Below are positions 61,146-64,000 of a stretch of DNA of 64,000 bases, piece after piece (position 1 is the first letter of the stretch; the number at the start of each line of letters is the position of its first letter). A program made the position numbers and the translations under genes. The notes under the pieces are model-generated. The model was not told the origin of the DNA, did not search any database, and saw nothing but the letters and a program-made list of their open reading frames with translations. This stretch comes from Casuarius casuarius (taxonomy: Eukaryota > Chordata > Aves > Casuariiformes > Casuariidae), in assembly GCA_003342895.1 (NCBI GenBank), contig PTFA01000274.1, forward strand, positions 144,780 to 208,779. Direction: 5' to 3'.

Positions 61146-64000
61146 GCAATTCTCTCAGATCAAAAGAGCCTCGTCTGGACAAAGGCCAACATATACAGTG
61201 ATGCAATGTCTATAAATAGTCAGACATGCACCTCATTGGTTGGCACAGGCAACAGAACATTGACTCCTGTGGGATTACGGTAGTTTAAAGACAGCTAGAG
61301 TTCTGCTACAGACAATCTATACCTGGTAACCAACATCACTGTACCCGCCCAAAGGCGCTTTATCTTATACAAATCTTAGTCATTCCTCCAATACAAAAGA
61401 AAACCAGTGGCTACTATCAAGAGAGTACCAGCACAGTTCAACAGAAAAGTCCCCTCTCTATACTGATCTTTCAATACGCACATGCATGCTGAAAATACCT
61501 ATTATTAAAGGGATCTACTTCGCGGACCCCTACACCTCTCCCACAAATCTCTCATACCAATGCTGGTAGAGTGTTACTTTATGCATTACTGTACAGCACA
61601 TGCCATCTCTCCAGCCAGTATCACCATGTCACATCTCATGTCTACAACTAAGACACTTACCCAATCATATCCAGAACCCCAGTGCTTCATTCCTAGAATC
61701 AAAGCTAGAGTTACTGCAAGTGTTGTAGGAAGCCAGCATGGAAACCATATTTCTGTAGAAACTGATATTTTCTTCTTCTGTCATTTTCTATGAAATTCAG
61801 GTAACTTCTGCTTCATGCAAGTCCCTATTTTACTTTGAGGTCCTCATCATTCTTCCCTCCTTATACTTCTACATAGCATATTCTGACATGCTTTTTTGCT
61901 TCACGAAACACTCTTGTCATCNGTTTAATGAGTAATGAAACGTAAAAACAACAATTAATTTTACAGTGAGATTTCTCTCCCCAAATCAAACAACCTAATT
62001 ACTCTCTATTCTCATTAAATAAGTCACTTTTATTAGGCTCTTTTACAATATACCTAATATAACTTGGCTCCCAACTATTCTGAACCCAATTATAAAAACA
62101 GGTCCATCTTTACTGCATTCTTCCCATATTATGGCATNAAAATGCCTGGCTCCTGAGAATAGCTTTATAATAAGCTAGGTTGNAAGAATGGAAATCAAAA
62201 TACATACTCAACTGCTAAAGTCTGGGTAAACAATCCTAGACCTTTAACACAGTAATGGGTAAAATGAGCCAGAGGGTGATCCACTGACATTCTACTTCCG
62301 ACCTTTTCTAAAAGGATGTTTTGCACACAAGAGACTAGTAATTTCCTCAAAGTAAGCACAGAGTGGTAACTACAGAGCTAGAAACATAATTTTTAGATTT
62401 CTCAGTCTTGATTTTGGCGCAAGTTCATTGAAGTCAGTGAACTAATTTGGCTTAAGGAGAACTATATATTAAAAAAGTAGAACCATTCAGCCAAAAGACA
62501 AAAAGCCCTCATGTCTAGGTTTTCTGCTGATATACAACAGCACAGTTTCACTGACTTTCAAGTTAAACCCCAAATGCACAACCACACTTAGAAGACTGTA
62601 GGCTTACAGAGACACGTAGCTTGCCTGAGGGCTGGGACTACTGCAAAGGAACCAGCGCTGAGGAAGAAGTGATATCAAGAGATAAAAAGTCATCCAGTGA
62701 GCAGAGAGGAGGAGCAAACGACTGACGCTGTAGTTTGTCTGGGGCCTCCATTTCTTCCACTGGTTCTGACTTCAAGTATTATTGCTCATGTATCAAAAAC
62801 ATTACGCAGTTTCTTTGGTCTCAGAAATCAGTGCCAGCTCTTTTTAAGATGAGGCTTTTTCCAGTAAGATTTTCAAGCTTTTTATATAAAAGTAGATCTA
62901 TCTAGATAGATTTCCAAGCACTGGAAACATCTGAAGCAGTGCTTTCCAAAGCTGGTATTTCGTATTAAACCACAAGACTATTTATTGGGGTTTACGGAGA
63001 TTTGTACACGTTAACAGTAAGACTTAACAAGGCATGCAATTTTCACATGGGGTGGGAGAAGGCAAATGAAAACTGTCAGGTCATATATATGAGGGCTAAA
63101 ATCTCAATTGAGCATTTTGAAAGCTTGTCAGGAAAATTAATTACCCTCTTGATTTAAAGAGTTCATTTTTGTCCCCACAGACAAAGACGGTATTTAACTA
63201 TTAAAAGCTTTTACTGGTCAACAAATGATATCCAATTCAATTCATAACACAGCCAGAGGCAAAACGGAGTATTCAAAATAGAGATCCCCAGGCACTCAGT
63301 GCTTTACTCCCCATGTGTACTGCTGTAAAGACTTCCTTAACAGCAATCCCTACACATGCTTACTTGTCAAGAAGTTTTTCAATTCATCATTTTATTTCCT
63401 CAGAGAAGCAGTTTTTAACCTTAGCAAAAATAAGACACTTCAAAAATTAACAAGAAAAATCCCCACACTTGACAGAAAATGCTTAATTAGCCCCAAAACA
63501 CACACTTCATGCTTTGGCTCAAAAGCAAGCTGTCTGCTCTGATGGTTAACTCTAACAAAGAAGAAAATCAGCGCTTACTCCCTTCCAGGCTATTCACTTG
63601 TGTCCATTAAGGTCACCATGAAAAAGGAATGTGAAGAGTAATATGGTCTAATACAATAGACAGAACAGGTAGAAGCTATGAGTCTGCAAGCATGAGATGC
63701 AATAGAGCCCCTGAAATTAAAGGTCTCTCTTTAATGAGAAAAATAGGTCATAAACTACTTCTGGAGTGAAATTTTTTTTCCTCCAGAGAAGAGGCTGAGC
63801 AAAAGCAAATCTAGGGCCATATGTACTCAGAGAGCAAATGCAAAGCAGAAAACAAACTCCACACATGCATGTGTGAGCGCGCACACACACACGCAANCTC
63901 CAAGTACACACAAGGTGGAAGAAAAATAAAGACTCCTATACAGTGGTGTTCTTCAATCATCAGCCTCCATGACACTGGGCAGGAATTACAGAAGGCGGGG
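61146..64000. other. unique non-coding DNA, CA-rich end
   Basis: A faint MIR-like piece lies near 62330-62400 (AATTTCCTCAAAGTAAGCAC). A 16-bp palindrome (ATCTATCTAGATAGAT) occurs at 62896-62911. A second 16-bp palindrome (CACACATGCATGTGTG, 63860-63875) runs into a short GCGCGCACACACACAC tract ending about 63893. No gene was recognised. Confidence 0.5.

Noticed and set aside
1..64000. tRNA genes, CRISPR arrays, operons, prophage or endogenous retrovirus
   Set aside because: I looked for tRNA B-box-like strings, regularly spaced direct repeats, LTR-like termini and retroviral-type frames, and saw none that held up.

Overview
The window reads as vertebrate nuclear DNA, most likely from a bird. 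It is AT-rich and has no operon-like coding structure. It carries three clear CR1 retrotransposon 3' fragments with the avian-style tail (a 'CCCTTCCAA' block followed by a 'TGATT.TGTGATTC'-like end), one or two tails of an older CR1 type, and scattered worn MIR-like SINEs. I recognise no mammalian Alu or L1, no endogenous retrovirus and no bacterial or viral gene. Roughly one hundred isolated single Ns and one five-N run indicate a draft assembly with ambiguous bases masked.

No protein-coding gene can be supported with confidence. The open frames are short, lack recognisable domains, and several are plainly repeat translations (GAA, CA/TG, CR1). The best coding or exonic candidate is a 167-bp segment on the minus strand (19404-19570). 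It has a good branch point, pyrimidine tract and AG acceptor, an open frame and a GTACGT donor. I could not assign it to a gene family, and it may be a chance ORF or a non-coding exon. The window is best read as intergenic or deep intronic sequence.

Layout. 1-5.8 kb: unique AT-rich DNA with a compound AT/AC/GT microsatellite built of palindromes (2191-2312), then a slippage-prone patch holding a 17-bp tandem duplication, a perfect (GAA)25 and a 24-bp tandem duplication (5307-5767). 5.8-22.7 kb: mostly unique sequence with MIR-like remnants, an old CR1 tail near 11.9 kb and the candidate exon near 19.5 kb. 22.7-55.9 kb: the three large CR1 fragments (25.5, 30.3 and 37.7 kb, all plus-oriented) and a marked cluster of long C or G homopolymers. 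55.9-64 kb: mostly unique sequence, an octamer-containing candidate conserved element (about 59.8-60.0 kb), further MIR-like remnants and a CA-rich end.

No new multi-gene system is visible. The observations worth checking are the candidate exon, two or three candidate conserved non-coding elements, the structured microsatellites, the poly(C)/poly(G) cluster, the CTAG-centred palindromes, and an internally deleted CR1 copy.
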